Positions 12,374 through 22,521 of a DNA stretch of 64,000 bases are shown one piece after another (the stretch's first letter is position 1; every line of letters begins with the position of its first letter). The stretch comes from Streptomyces sp. RKAG290. GTDB lineage: Bacteria; Actinomycetota; Actinomycetes; Streptomycetales; Streptomycetaceae. Under the pieces are notes generated by a model. The model was not told the origin of the DNA. It saw nothing but the letters and a program-made list of their open reading frames with translations, and did no database searches. The stretch is from contig NZ_JAJOZC010000001.1 in NCBI RefSeq assembly GCF_023701695.1, positions 2,604,001 to 2,668,000 on the forward strand, written 5' to 3'. Position numbers and translations under genes: made by a program.

Positions 12374-13783
12374 ATGACGCAGAGCACGACCGGCACGGCC
12401 GCTGCCCATCCGCTCCCCTCGCCCAAGGAGCGCCGCAGGCTGCGGGAGGCGAAGTCACTGAGTGAGGAGCAGGTCGCAGCGGCTGTGGGGGTCACCCGGG
12501 CCACGGTCCGGGCCTGGGAAACGGGCCGCACCAGTCCGCGGGGTCGCAAGCGCGAGGCGTACGCCAGGCTGATCGGATCCAGCGGCGCGCAGTCCGCTCC
12601 CGCCACCTCCGACGTCAAGCCGGAGGCTCCGGACAACTGGTCGAAGGCTGCCGCCGAACAGGCGGCCCGCCCGGCGGCGCCCGCAGCGGCCGGGCAGCCC
12701 GCCGAGTCCGCACCCCCCGCGGCCGAGCCCGTGACGCCGTCGCCGCAGCCCCTCCCGCCGGCCCCCGTCGAAGCCACCGGGAGCGACGCCATGGCCACGA
12801 CCGACACCGGGACCACACCCGACCCGCCCGACGTGGGCGGGGCCACGCCCACAGGTCCCGCCACCCCCGGCGACAGCGCCGGCGACGGTGGCGGTGGCGT
12901 TGGCGGTGGCGGCGAGGGCGGCGGTGAGCACGAGGGCAGCGGCGAGGGCGTGACCGAGGCCGGGCTCTCGCCCGACGAGGCGTTCGACGCCCTGTACCGG
13001 CACGCCGCGGCCGCGCTGTTCCGGCAGACGTATCTGCTGACCGGCCGCCGCAACCTCTCCCGCGAGGCCGTCGCCAAGGCCTTCGAGCTGGCCTGGCAGC
13101 GCTGGCCGGAGGTCGCCGTGGACCGGGACCCGGTGGGCTGGGTACGCGCGGCCGCCTACGAGCACGCGATGTCGCCGTGGCACCGGTTGCGGCGCGAACA
13201 CCGCCGTCCCGATCCGCCCCCCGAGGCACCCGGCCCGCGCGCCCTGCTCGACGCGCTGCTGGCCCTGCCGCCCTCTTACCGGCGCACGCTGCTGCTCCAC
13301 GACGGTGTCGGGCTGGGACTGCCGGAGACCGCGGCGGAGACGGAGGCGAGCACTCCGGCAGCGGCGGGGCGGCTGGTGACCGCGCGGGCGGCCGTCGCCG
13401 AGCAGCTGCCCGAGCTGGCGAAGCCGGCGTCGCCGGACGAGCAGTCCGCGCTGCTGCACGAGCGGCTCGGCGCACTCGCCCTCGCCCAGCCCGCCTCCTC
13501 GCTGCCGGTGCCTGAGCTGATCCGTACCGGGAGCGAACGCAAGGCGCAGCTCTGGACGCGGGCAGCCATCGCGTTCACCGTGCTGCTGATCGGCCTGACG
13601 CTGATCACCCTGGCCACGGCTCCGAGGGAGTACCGGACACCCGATTCACCCGCGCAGCGGGTCGGCGGTGTGCCGCCGCGAGGCGGTCCGCAGAAGCTGA
13701 CGCCGCAGGACAGGAAGGTGCAGAAGAAGCTCGGCAGCGAGCTCGTGCGCGGTCCCGCCCGGCTGGTTCCCGGCGTCGGCTGA
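12374..13783 (+). CDS. XRE HTH - sigma-factor-like - membrane fusion protein
   Basis: 469 residues in three parts. (1) An N-terminal XRE helix-turn-helix, about residues 15-60: [30 protein letters not shown]. (2) After a ~130-residue Pro/Ala/Gly linker, a segment resembling ECF sigma regions 2 and 4: [34 protein letters not shown], then [20 protein letters not shown] and a helix. (3) Near residue 400 one transmembrane helix ([18 protein letters not shown]) and a short basic outside tail. GGGGAG precedes ATG 12374. The region-4 part lacks a clear helix-turn-helix consensus, so sigma activity is doubtful; it may be a membrane-tethered regulator. Confidence 0.75.
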   Translation: MTQSTTGTAAAHPLPSPKERRRLREAKSLSEEQVAAAVGVTRATVRAWETGRTSPRGRKREAYARLIGSSGAQSAPATSDVKPEAPDNWSKAAAEQAARPAAPAAAGQPAESAPPAAEPVTPSPQPLPPAPVEATGSDAMATTDTGTTPDPPDVGGATPTGPATPGDSAGDGGGGVGGGGEGGGEHEGSGEGVTEAGLSPDEAFDALYRHAAAALFRQTYLLTGRRNLSREAVAKAFELAWQRWPEVAVDRDPVGWVRAAAYEHAMSPWHRLRREHRRPDPPPEAPGPRALLDALLALPPSYRRTLLLHDGVGLGLPETAAETEASTPAAAGRLVTARAAVAEQLPELAKPASPDEQSALLHERLGALALAQPASSLPVPELIRTGSERKAQLWTRAAIAFTVLLIGLTLITLATAPREYRTPDSPAQRVGGVPPRGGPQKLTPQDRKVQKKLGSELVRGPARLVPGVG

Positions 13784-13795
13784 CCCGGGCACTGC

Positions 13796-13852
13796 GCACA
13801 GAGAAGCGGGCCCGTCCCCCCTGATCGGGGGTACGGGCCCGCTTCTCTGTGC
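13796..13852. terminator. Bidirectional terminator before sucD
   Basis: A very long hairpin: arms of about 20 bp (GCACAGAGAAGCGGGCCCGT and complement) closed by a further CCCCC/GGGGG pair around a short loop. It lies between the convergent HTH/sigma-like gene and sucD. Confidence 0.9.
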
Positions 13853-13893
13853 GGTGACGCGTTCCTGCGGTGGTGCTCCGACGCGGTGAGGCG

Positions 13894-14777
13894 TCAGGCG
13901 CCGAGGATCTCGCGTGCCAGCTTGGCGGTCTCGGTCGGCGTCTTGCCGACCTTGACGCCGGCGGCCTCGAGGGCCTCCTTCTTCGCCTGCGCGGTGCCGG
14001 AGGAGCCGGAGACGATGGCGCCGGCGTGGCCCATGGTCTTGCCCTCGGGGCGGTGAAGCCCGCGACGTAACCGACGACCGGCTTGGTGACGTTCTTCGCG
14101 ATGAAGTCCGCCGCACGCTCCTCGGCGTCGCCGCCGATCTCGCCGATCATGACGATCAGGTCGGTCTCGGGGTCGGCCTCGAACGCCGCGAGGGCGTCGA
14201 TGTGCGTCGTACCGATGACCGGGTCGCCACCGATGCCGACGGCGGACGAGAAGCCGATGTCACGGAGCTCGTACATCATCTGGTAGGTCAGCGTGCCGGA
14301 CTTCGACACGAGACCGATGCGGCCGGGCTTGGTGATGTCGCCCGGGATGATGCCGGCGTTGGACTGACCGGGGGTGATCAGGCCGGGGCAGTTCGGACCG
14401 ATGATCCGGGTCTTGTTGCCCTTCGCGTTGGCGTACGCCCAGAAGGCGGCCGAGTCGTGAACGGCGATGCCCTCGGTGATGACGACGGCCAGCGGGATCT
14501 CGGCGTCGATCGCCTCGACGACGGCGGCCTTCGAGAAGGCCGGCGGCACGAAGAGGACGGACACGTTCGCGCCGGTCTTCTCGATCGCTTCCTTGACGGA
14601 ACCGAAGACCGGGACCTCGTTGCCGTCGAAGTCGACGGAGGTGCCGGCCTTGCGCGGGTTCACGCCGCCGACGATGTTGGTGCCGTCGGCGAGCATGAGC
14701 TTGGTGTGCTTCATGCCCGTCGCGCCGGTCATCCCCTGGACGATGACCTTGCTGTCCTTGGTGAGGAAGATAGCCAT
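13894..14777 (-). CDS. sucD: Succinyl-CoA synthetase alpha subunit (frame broken by one missing base)
   Basis: Alpha subunit of the TCA-cycle enzyme that makes succinate and ATP or GTP from succinyl-Co[21 protein letters not shown] starts a CoA-binding Rossmann domain; [11 protein letters not shown] and [15 protein letters not shown] are present. The frame is correct to VAGFTAP and is then lost at the G run 14047-14050. One extra G restores [15 protein letters not shown], which carries the phosphorylated catalytic His, and a C-terminus AREILGA with stop at 13894-13896. The corrected length is 294 aa, the normal size. Loss of the active-site half of a core enzyme is best explained by a sequencing error. 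Directly downstream of sucC (21 bp). Confidence 0.94.
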
Positions 14778-14798
14778 GGTGGTCTGAGTCCCTCTTCC

Positions 14799-15980
14799 TT
14801 ACTTCGCAGCCGCGGCGAGCTCGGCGGCCTTGTCGGCCGCGCCGTCCATGGTGTCCACACGCTGAACGAGCGGGTGGTTGGCGTCGGAGAGGATCTTGCG
14901 ACCCAGCTCCGCGTTGTTGCCGTCAAGGCGCACGACGAGCGGCTTGGTGACCGCCTCGCCCTTGGTCTTGAGCAGCTCGAGCGCCTGGACGATGCCGTTG
15001 GCGACCTCGTCGCAGGCGGTGATGCCGCCGAAGACGTTGACGAAGACGGACTTGACGTCCGGGTCGCCGAGGATGATCTCGAGGCCGTTCGCCATGACCT
15101 CCGCGGAGGCGCCGCCACCGATGTCGAGGAAGTTGGCGGGCTTCACGTTGCCGTGGACCTCACCGGCGTACGCGACGACGTCCAGGGTCGACATGACCAG
15201 ACCGGCACCGTTACCGATGATGCCGACCTCGCCGTCGAGCTTGACGTAGTTGAGGTTCTTGGCCTTGGCAGCAGCCTCGAGCGGGTTGGCTGCGGCCTTG
15301 TCCTCGAGCGCCTCGTGCTCCGGCTGACGGAAGTCGGCGTTCTCGTCGAGAGACACCTTGCCGTCCAGGGCCAGGATCCGGCCGTCCTTGGTCTTCACCA
15401 GCGGGTTGACCTCGACGAGGAGGGCGTCCTCGGCGACGAAGGTGTCCCACAGGGTCACCATGGCCTCGGCGACACCCTCGGCCACGTCGGCCGGGAACTT
15501 CGCCTGGGCCACGATCTCGCGGGCCTTGACGATGTCAACCCCGTCGACGGCGTTGACCGGGACCTTCGCGAGGGCCTCGGGGGTCTTCTCCGCGACCTCC
15601 TCGATGTCCATGCCGCCCTGCACCGAGGCCATGGCCAGGAAGGTGCGGTTGGTGCGGTCGAGGAGGTACGAGACGTAGTACTCCGCCTCGATCTCCGGGG
15701 ACAGCTCGGCGATCATCACCTTGTGGACCGTGTGGCCCTTGATGTCCATGCCGAGGATGTCGGTCGCCCGGGCGACCGCCTCGTCGGGGTCGGCGGCCAG
15801 CTTGACGCCACCGGCCTTGCCTCGGCCGCCGACCTTCACCTGCGCCTTGACGACCGACTTGCCGCCCAGCCGCTCGGTCGCCTCGCGGGCTGCCTCAGGC
15901 GTCTCGATCACTTCACCGGCCAGCACCGGTACACCGTGCTTGGCGAAGAGGTCCCTCGCCTGGTACTCGAACAGGTCCAC
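14799..15980 (-). CDS. sucC: Succinyl-CoA synthetase beta subunit
   Basis: 393-residue ATP-grasp subunit binding nucleotide and succinate. [20 protein letters not shown] is the classical N-terminus; [18 protein letters not shown] (nucleotide binding), EVNPLV (Mg ligands), [15 protein letters not shown] and [12 protein letters not shown] follow in order. The GTG at 15980 gives the family N-terminus, with GGGACGGAC upstream. First gene of the sucC-sucD operon; the region upstream carries Crp-like dyads. Confidence 0.97.
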   Translation of the reverse strand: MDLFEYQARDLFAKHGVPVLAGEVIETPEAAREATERLGGKSVVKAQVKVGGRGKAGGVKLAADPDEAVARATDILGMDIKGHTVHKVMIAELSPEIEAEYYVSYLLDRTNRTFLAMASVQGGMDIEEVAEKTPEALAKVPVNAVDGVDIVKAREIVAQAKFPADVAEGVAEAMVTLWDTFVAEDALLVEVNPLVKTKDGRILALDGKVSLDENADFRQPEHEALEDKAAANPLEAAAKAKNLNYVKLDGEVGIIGNGAGLVMSTLDVVAYAGEVHGNVKPANFLDIGGGASAEVMANGLEIILGDPDVKSVFVNVFGGITACDEVANGIVQALELLKTKGEAVTKPLVVRLDGNNAELGRKILSDANHPLVQRVDTMDGAADKAAELAAAAK

Positions 15981-16047
15981 GCGCGTCCGTCCCTTATCAA
16001 ATGGTCTCGCGGTTGGTTTTCTGCGTGGGCGTGCCGCGAGGGGCAAC

Positions 16048-16174
16048 GTGACTGCTCTGTCACAAGGAAGGCGCACACGGTGACCGAATACGCGGCATGT
16101 CCGTCTCGCAGGTTATCCCCGAGCCCCGCAGGACCCTAAATCGCAGATCACACCTGGGCGGTGATTACGGTCAC
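16048..16174 (-). promoter_or_regulatory. sucC upstream region with two Crp-like dyads
   Basis: GTGA-TTACGG-TCAC at 16161-16174 fits the GTG-N6-GNCAC motif described for Streptomyces Crp, and also the general TGTGA-N6-TCACA shape. A second dyad, GTGAC-N6-GTCAC at 16048-16063, has two bases more between half-sites. Both lie only upstream of sucC, because the other neighbour converges. On the minus strand TAGGGT (near 16133-16138) could be a -10 box. Motif match only. Confidence 0.4.
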
Positions 16175-16349
16175 AGATCGCGCTGGTGGCCGGGTCGCAG
16201 TGGACAAAACGGCACCGCACCACGCCGGCCGGCCACCGGTGGACCGGGCGGCGTCCCCTGGTCCGGACCTGTGGGGACCGGACCGGGGGAGGCCGCCCGG
16301 CACGTCACCGGGCTCGGTTCCCGGTGCTACGGGTGGCGCGCGGGGAGTC

Positions 16350-17470
16350 TCAGATGCCCTGCACCGGGTATGCCGGAGCCACCGACGGCAGCGCCGCGAG
16401 GGTGCCGGAGACGTAGTCGGGCGTGACCGAGGTCAGGCCCTGGGCGCCGTACGCCGCGTTCGCCACGGTCGGACGGGCGTCGTCGCCGACGGTGCCCACG
16501 AGACCGCCCGCGAAGGGCCGGGCCTCGGCGCCGACGCCCTGTGCCAGCGGCATCACCCGGGTGGTCACCCCTGCGCGAACGGGCCGACCGCGTCGCCCGT
16601 CAGGCCCTGGGCCAGCGGCGGGACCTCGGAGACGACACCCTCGGCGAACGGCTGGACCGCGCCGGTCACTCCGTACGCCAGCGGCTGCACCTCGGTCGTC
16701 ACGCCCTGCACGAACGGCGCGGCGGCGTGCGTCACGACTCCGTCGGCGAACGGCGTGACCTCGCCGACGACTCCCTGGACGAGGGTGGAGACATCACCGA
16801 GCGCCTGTCCGACGACCGGCAGCACCCCGGAGACGACATCGGCGACGACGGGCGGCAGCACGGCGTCGGAGGTCTGCCCGACGACCGGTGCGGCCTGGGT
16901 GAGGGCGCCCTCGGTGGTGGCCTTGGCCGTGCTCCGCGTCGTGGACAGGGCCGTGTCGACGCCGGTGTCCAGCGCGCCGGGGGCGGCTGTCCGCAGGTGG
17001 TCCGGGCCGTAGCCGGGGAGCTGCTCGATCGGGCCGAAGAGGTAGTCGACCGGCGCCTCGGGGGCGGGCGTGCCGAAGTGGCTGCCGGTGACCCTGTCCG
17101 CGGTGGTGCCTGCGGCCTTCTCGACGGCGCCCGTCACCTGGTCCCCGGCCTCCGGGGTGTGACCGGCGAGGCCGGCCCGGTCGGCCGCGTGGCCGGCCGC
17201 GGCGTTCCGGACCGCGGCCCTCGCGTCGGCTGTCGCGTCGGCCGCCTTGGCCTGTGCGGTGTCCGTGAGTCCCTCGGCCTTGCCGACGACGTCGTCGCCG
17301 TCGACACCGTTGATCACGTCGGCGACATCGGAGACGTCGGCCGCGTGGTCGGGGGTGGACAGCGGGAGGGAAACGGGCAGTTCGTCCGCGCTGGCGGCGG
17401 CGGTGCCGAGGGCCCACATACCGGTGGCGGTTGCGGCGACGGCTATGGAACGGCGGATGTTCTTGTGCAT
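16350..17470 (-). CDS. Secreted protein with 11-residue PFAxGV repeats (frame broken)
   Basis: Starts MHKNIRRSIAVAATATGMWA with a Sec-type signal peptide ending ASA near residue 28. The body is Ala/Thr/Asp-rich with no recognised enzyme domain. From about residue 260 the protein is built of 11-residue units (VTPFADGVVTH, VQPLAYGVTGA, VQPFAEGVVSE and others, about eight copies). The open frame stops at 16565, but a C run at 16568-16571 lacking one C restores the repeat (PFAQGVTTRVMPLAQGV) and continues to a stop at 16350, about 373 aa in all. Function unknown; probably an extracellular or cell-wall-associated structural protein. Downstream of, and in the same direction as, another low-complexity secreted or membrane protein. 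Confidence 0.8.
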
Positions 17471-17578
17471 GTGTGTGTCAGATCCTTCGAATTCATGTCT
17501 TGATCCGGAGCACGTCCGGACGGCGGGCAGACCTGTTCCGCCCCCGCGCGGCAGGTCGGGGCGGGGGAAGGGTCTGCC

Positions 17579-18811
17579 CTAGCCGGGGAATTCGAGGATG
17601 TCGGCCGACCTGTCACGGACCGGCGCGACGGTCGCCGGGAGACCGGCGCCGCGGACGAGCCCGAAGGAGGTGTCGCCCGTTCCGGAGACGGCGGGCTGGT
17701 CACCACCGCGGGGGTGATGGACCTCGGCGGACGCGGAACCGCCCTGCTCACCACCGGGACCGAGGGGCTCCCGATGCACCGGCCGGGGGTCGGTCGCGAC
17801 TGCCCGGTGAGCGGCGCCCGCCGCCTCGCGCGGAACGGGGAACCCGTCCCGCGCGAGGTACGCCGGGGACATCGGCACGGCTGCGGGTCGCGCCACTGCC
17901 GGGCGCCGGGCGGCACTGTCGGCCGCGCCCGGTGCCGGGTACGCGCCTGCGACCGGGGCCTCCGGGGTGGCCGGCAGCGGCGTGCCCGGGAGCGGGAGTC
18001 CTGGCAACGGCAGTTCCGGGAGCGGAAGTCCCGGCAACGGCAGTTCCGGCAGGGGCAGTACGCCCGCGAGCGGCCGGGTGGCCGGACGGGTGGTGTCGAG
18101 GACGGCGGTGACGGCCGCGTCGAGAGCCTTCCCGGCGACCTGACCGCCGGGCCGGGCCAGTTGCCGGACCGGCTTGGCGACGGGACGGACCACGTCCCGG
18201 GCCGGCTGCACCACCGGACGGACCGTGTCACGCACCGGGCCGGCGGCCGGGCGGACGGCTGCGGACGCGGGCCCGGCCCCGGCTGCAGGCGTGGGCTGGG
18301 CGGCCGGGGCCACCTGCTCATGCTCCGCGACCGGGGCGGCCGGTGCTGACGGGACGGCAGGTGCTCCCGAGTCGGCCACTGCTCCCGAGTCGGACTTGCC
18401 CACAGCCGAGTCCGACGTGTGCGCAGCCGAAGCCGACTCGCGTACGGCGGGGACCGATTCGCGCGTACCCGCAGCGGACCCGCGTACAGCGGAGGCCGAT
18501 TCGCGCACGTCCGATGCGGACCCGCTCGCAGCCGCACCCGCCGCGGACGTGGCGCCGCGCAGCTGTGGCAGCGGCTGTTGTTCCGCGTGGGCCCGGGTTC
18601 CGAAGAGCAGGCCCAGTGCCAGCAGACCGCCGACGAAGAGCACCACCTGCAGCGCACGCCGACCGGCCGGCCCGCGCCGGGGCGCGGGTCGCTGGCTGGA
18701 CGGACAACTGCCGTGGTCACGCGGGAATGAGTCCTCTCCGGATTCCGCGTACGCGGAATACATCCCTCCGCGTACGACGGGACGATGCTTGCACGAGTCG
18801 CCCGGGGTCAC
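17579..18811 (-). CDS. Low-complexity membrane or secreted protein, Ala/Pro-rich
   Basis: 410 residues. A hydrophobic segment (ALQVVLFVGGLLALGLLFGT) at about 53-72 followed by RAHAEQ could be a late signal peptide or signal anchor. The rest is low-complexity: Ser/Ala-rich with SASxVRxSA units, then PV-R units, then a short repeat of ELPLPGLPLP at about 255-280. No domain recognised. The GTG at 18811 has AGGGGA five bases upstream and lies 12 bp after the VWA stop; an ATG at 18763 is a less likely alternative. Its position makes it the last gene of the MoxR-DUF5682-VWA transcript, possibly by chance. Confidence 0.65.
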   Translation of the reverse strand: MTPGDSCKHRPVVRGGMYSAYAESGEDSFPRDHGSCPSSQRPAPRRGPAGRRALQVVLFVGGLLALGLLFGTRAHAEQQPLPQLRGATSAAGAAASGSASDVRESASAVRGSAAGTRESVPAVRESASAAHTSDSAVGKSDSGAVADSGAPAVPSAPAAPVAEHEQVAPAAQPTPAAGAGPASAAVRPAAGPVRDTVRPVVQPARDVVRPVAKPVRQLARPGGQVAGKALDAAVTAVLDTTRPATRPLAGVLPLPELPLPGLPLPELPLPGLPLPGTPLPATPEAPVAGAYPAPGAADSAARRPAVARPAAVPMSPAYLARDGFPVPREAAGAAHRAVATDPRPVHREPLGPGGEQGGSASAEVHHPRGGDQPAVSGTGDTSFGLVRGAGLPATVAPVRDRSADILEFPG

Positions 18812-18823
18812 GCAAGTCCCCTG

Positions 18824-20096
18824 TTACTGATGGGTCTCCTTGTCCGGTATGGGCAGTGCCCGCTTCTCGATCGCGGCCGCCATCACGTCCGGGAAGAGGT
18901 CGGGCGTACAGGCGAAGGCCGGAGCGCCGAGCGCGGCGAGTGCCGTCGCGTGGTCGCGGTCGTAGGCGGGTGCGCCCTCGTCGGAGAGGGCGAGCAGGGT
19001 CACGAACTGCACCCCGGACGCCTTCATCGCCGCGACCCGCTTCAGCATCTCGTTGCGGATGCCGCCCTCGTAGAGGTCGCTGATGAGTACGACGACGGTG
19101 TCGGCGGGGCGGCTGATTCTGGACTGGCAGTAGGCGAGTGCCCGGTTGATGTCGGTGCCGCCGCCTAGCTGGGTGCCGAAGAGCACGTCGACGGGGTCGT
19201 CGAGCTGGTCGGTGAGATCGACGACGGCCGTGTCGAAGACGACGAGCCTGGTCCGCAGGGAGCGCATGGAGGCGAGCACGGCGCCGAAGACCGAGGCGTA
19301 CACCACGGAGGCCGCCATCGAACCGGACTGGTCGATGCAGAGGATGACCTCCTTCTTCACCGATTGCGCGGCGCGCCCGTAGCCGATGAGCCGCTCCGGC
19401 ACGATCGTGCCGGCCCCGTCCTCCCCGGCAGGAGCAGGTAGTTCTTGAGGTTGGCCCGGATGGTGCGGTTCCAGTCGATGTCGTGGTGGCGCGGGCGGCT
19501 GATCTTCGCGGAGCGGTCCAGCGCCCCCGTGAGCGCGGCCCGGGTGCGGTTGGTGAGCCGGCTCTCCAGTTGCTCGACGACCTTGCGCACCACGGCGCGC
19601 GCGGTCTCCTTCGTCGTCTCGGGCATGACCTTGTTGAGCGAGAGCAGGGTGCCGACAAGATGGACGTCCGCCTCCACGGCCTCCAGCATCTCCGGTTCGA
19701 GCAGGAGCGCGGAGAGTCCGAGGCGGTCGATGGCGTCGCGCTGCATGACCTGGACGACGGAGCTCGGGAAGTACGTACGGATGTCGCCGAGCCAGCGGGC
19801 CACGGAGGGCGCCGAGGCGCCCAGTCCGGCCGAGCGACCGCTGCCGCCGCGGCCGCCCGTCCTGCCTCCGCCCTCGTACAGCGCGGTCAAGGCGCTGTCC
19901 ATCGCGGCGTCGCGTCCGGTGAGCGTGCAGCCGGTGCTCTCCGCACTGTCCGCGCCGAGCACCATGCGCCAGCGCCGCAGCCGTTCGCCCTCGTCCGCGA
20001 CGCGCGCCGGGGGCGCTGTCAGGGTGGTGGCCCCTCCGCCGTCGCGGCTGCGGTGCCGGCGGAGGTGTTCGCGGCCTCGGTGCTGTCGGTCGTCAT
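18824..20096 (-). CDS. VWA domain protein of the MoxR/DUF5682 locus (frame broken twice)
   Basis: About 424 residues after repair. An N-terminal helical part (LRRWRMVLG ... WLGDIRTYFPSSVVQVMQRD ... SALLLEPEMLEAVEAD) leads to a VWA domain with MIDAS motif DQSGSM near residue 254, then GGGTDINRA and SDLYEGG. Two single-base gaps split it: the C run at 20031-20034 (restoring TAEGATTLTAPPA) and the C run at 19423-19426 (restoring LLPGEDGAGTIVPE). ATG 20096 overlaps the DUF5682 stop as ATGA, so the two are translationally coupled. VWA proteins beside MoxR ATPases usually bind the client or metal-dependent partner of the AAA+ ring; the client here is unknown. Confidence 0.85.
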
Positions 20097-22521
20097 CCCG
20101 TTGCCCCCAGCGGCTCGTCGGTGGTCTGGTGTCCCGCTGCGGACCGGGCCGCGCCCGCCTCCGCATGCGAATCCGCAGCCGGATACGCGTCCGTATGCGC
20201 GTCCAGTCCGAGCAGGAGGCGGAGTACCGGCACCACCGCGTCCGCGCGTGGGCCGTCGAGGACGGGACCGAATCCGGGTGCCGTCGTCCCGCCGCCCGGA
20301 ACCGTGCCGGTGCGCGCCGCTCCCCCGGCGGCGGCCGGTCCGCGTCGGACGAGCTCGCCCAGCGTGCGCCGGACGCCTGACTCGTACGCCGAGAAGGTGC
20401 GGCGCAGCAGGGGAAGCACATCGGTGAAGGTGTCGGTGGGAACCCCGGTGAGCCAGGCGTCGACCAGGGCGAGCAGCCTCTCGTCGTGGACCAGGAGCAT
20501 GCCGCCGCCTGCCGCCCCGCCGACGAAGCCCTCGATCCAGGCCGCGGCGTCGGCGGGCGGTGTGCCGGGGGACAGGGCCAGGCTCATCAGCCTGGCCGCG
20601 TCGTCCTGTGCGAGGTGCCCGTCGTCGAGCAGCAACCGGGCGGCCCGGCCCCGGATCACGCCCGCGACCGTGTCCCGGGTGGCGAGCTTGTGCAGCGCCG
20701 CTCTCCAGCGTTCGCGCAGCCCGTCCGCGTTCGCCGGTACGGCGCCGGCGAGCAGTCCGATCGCCGTGTGGACGCCGTCCACCCGGCGGCGCAGCTCGGC
20801 GGCCCCGTCGGCGTCGAGGCCGGTGCAGGCGGGAGGCAGTCCCACGCAGATCCGCTCCGCGAGTCCGGCCGCGACCTCCCCGAGAGCGGCAGTGTCCGTG
20901 GACCGGACGTCCCCGTAGCGCAGGGTGCGCGCCAGGGAGGGCAGGGCGTCGGCGAGATGACCGACGTCCGTGTCGAGCGCGGCGCGGTCGGCGAGCACTC
21001 GCATCACGACGGGCAGTGCGTCGGGGAGTTCGGCCAGCAGGCACCGTTCGGCGAGTGCCGTCACCTCGGCGAGGGCGGTGGCCGCCAGGGCGTCCGACTC
21101 GGCCCGGGCGGTCGCGGCGGAGAGCACGGTGGTCCCCCATACGCCCGCCTCCGCGACGCGTACGTACAACTCGGGCTCCCAGTGCAGCCGCCAGCTCTCC
21201 CGGAAGGTGCCGGTGCTCCCCCGGCCTTCGGTGGGTTCGCCCCAGCCGACGCCGAGGAGCCGCAGCCGGTGCAGCAGCCGACTGCGGGCGGCGTCGGTGT
21301 CCTTGCGGAGGTCGAGCTCCATCTCCCTTTCGGCCGCCTCCGGTTTGAGGCGGAGAGTGCGCTGCTGCCGGGTGAGATCGCGCTGGAGCGGGACGGCGGG
21401 CGCGGTGTCCGGCACCTCGCCGAGGGCGCCACCGACGATCAGCCGGTCCCGGACGAGTGCGAGCGGCATGTCGGAGCCCTCGCACATCACGGCCCGGACC
21501 GCGTCGGTCGTCTCGCTCAGCCCGGCCAGCGGCCGGCCCCGCATGGCGGCGAGGGTCTCGGCGAGCCGGACGGCCTCGATGACGTGGGCGGAGGACACGA
21601 ACCGGTCCTCGTCGCGCAGGAGCCCCGCGACCTTGGTCATCCAGCGTTCGATCGGGCGGTCCGGGGCGGCGAAGAGGTGTGCGTACCAGCCGGGTGAGTC
21701 GATCCCCGCCCCGTACCCGCTGTGCCGGGCGAGCCGGTGGTGGGTCCAGGGCACCCACGTCAGTTCGGCCTTGACCTTGGGCAGTCCCTTGAGGAGAGCC
21801 CGGTCGGCGGCGAGTGTCGTCCTCGCTTCGAGCGCCGGCACGTGCCAGGCGCCGCAGACCACGGCGACGCCGTCCCCGAACTCCTTGCGCGCCGCGCGCA
21901 ACTGGATCCGCATGTACGCCTCGCGGACCCCGTCCCGGGGGTGGCCGCCGTCCCCGTACACCTCGCGCAGGGCGGTCATCGCCTCGCCGAGGGCGGCGAA
22001 GGGTGCCAACGGGTCACCGGGTCCGCCGTCGTGGGCGCGGTGTTCGACGACGTCCTCCCACCAGCGTTCGGGGTCGTCGTAGCCCGCGGTCTCGGCCAGT
22101 AGCCGGACGGGGTCGAGCGGCACGGCCGCCGGGCCCGCGTCCTCGGCCTGTTCGGTCGGCCCCCCGCGCTCCTCCTCCTCCGTCATGGCCAGGGAGTGGG
22201 CGGCCGGCAGGTCGATGAAGCGGACCGGCACGCCGTGGGCCAGGGCCCAGCGGATCGCGACCCATTCGGGGAGAACTCGGCGAGCGGCCAGAAGGCAGCC
22301 CGTCCGGGGTCGTCCACCGCATGGGCGAGCAGCGCGACGGGCGGCCGCATCTGCTCGTCGGCGGCGAGCGGCAGCAGCGCGTCGCCCTCGGGCGGGCCCT
22401 CGACGAGTACCGCGCGCGGGCGGGCGGCGTCCAGTGCGGCGCCGACGGCGCGGGCCGAGCCGGGGCCGTGGTGCCGCACCCCCAGCAGCAGCGGCCCGCC
22501 GGGGCGCGGGGTGCCGGTCAT
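20093..22521 (-). CDS. DUF5682 family protein (frame broken near N-terminus)
   Basis: About 809 residues after repair. The N-terminal domain begins LLLGVRHHGPGSARAV, with PRAVLVEGPPEGD at about 35-47 and VVCGAWHVPALE near 220. This His-His / Glu / GxxHxxxL pattern resembles the EreA/ChaN/TIKI superfamily (metal-dependent hydrolase-like fold); the rest is helical and unassigned. The frame is lost at the G run 22268-22271; one more G restores AEFSPEWVAIRWALAHG. ATG 22521 overlaps the MoxR gene end and the stop overlaps the VWA start, both ATGA. Three overlapping genes strongly imply one complex. No function is established that I know of. Confidence 0.82.

Noticed and set aside
18743..18758. Perfect 16-bp palindrome TTCCGCGTACGCGGAA
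   Set aside because: It lies inside a coding region from the preferred GTG start and is explained as easily by chance in GC-rich sequence; it might be an operator only if the later start at 18763 is used.
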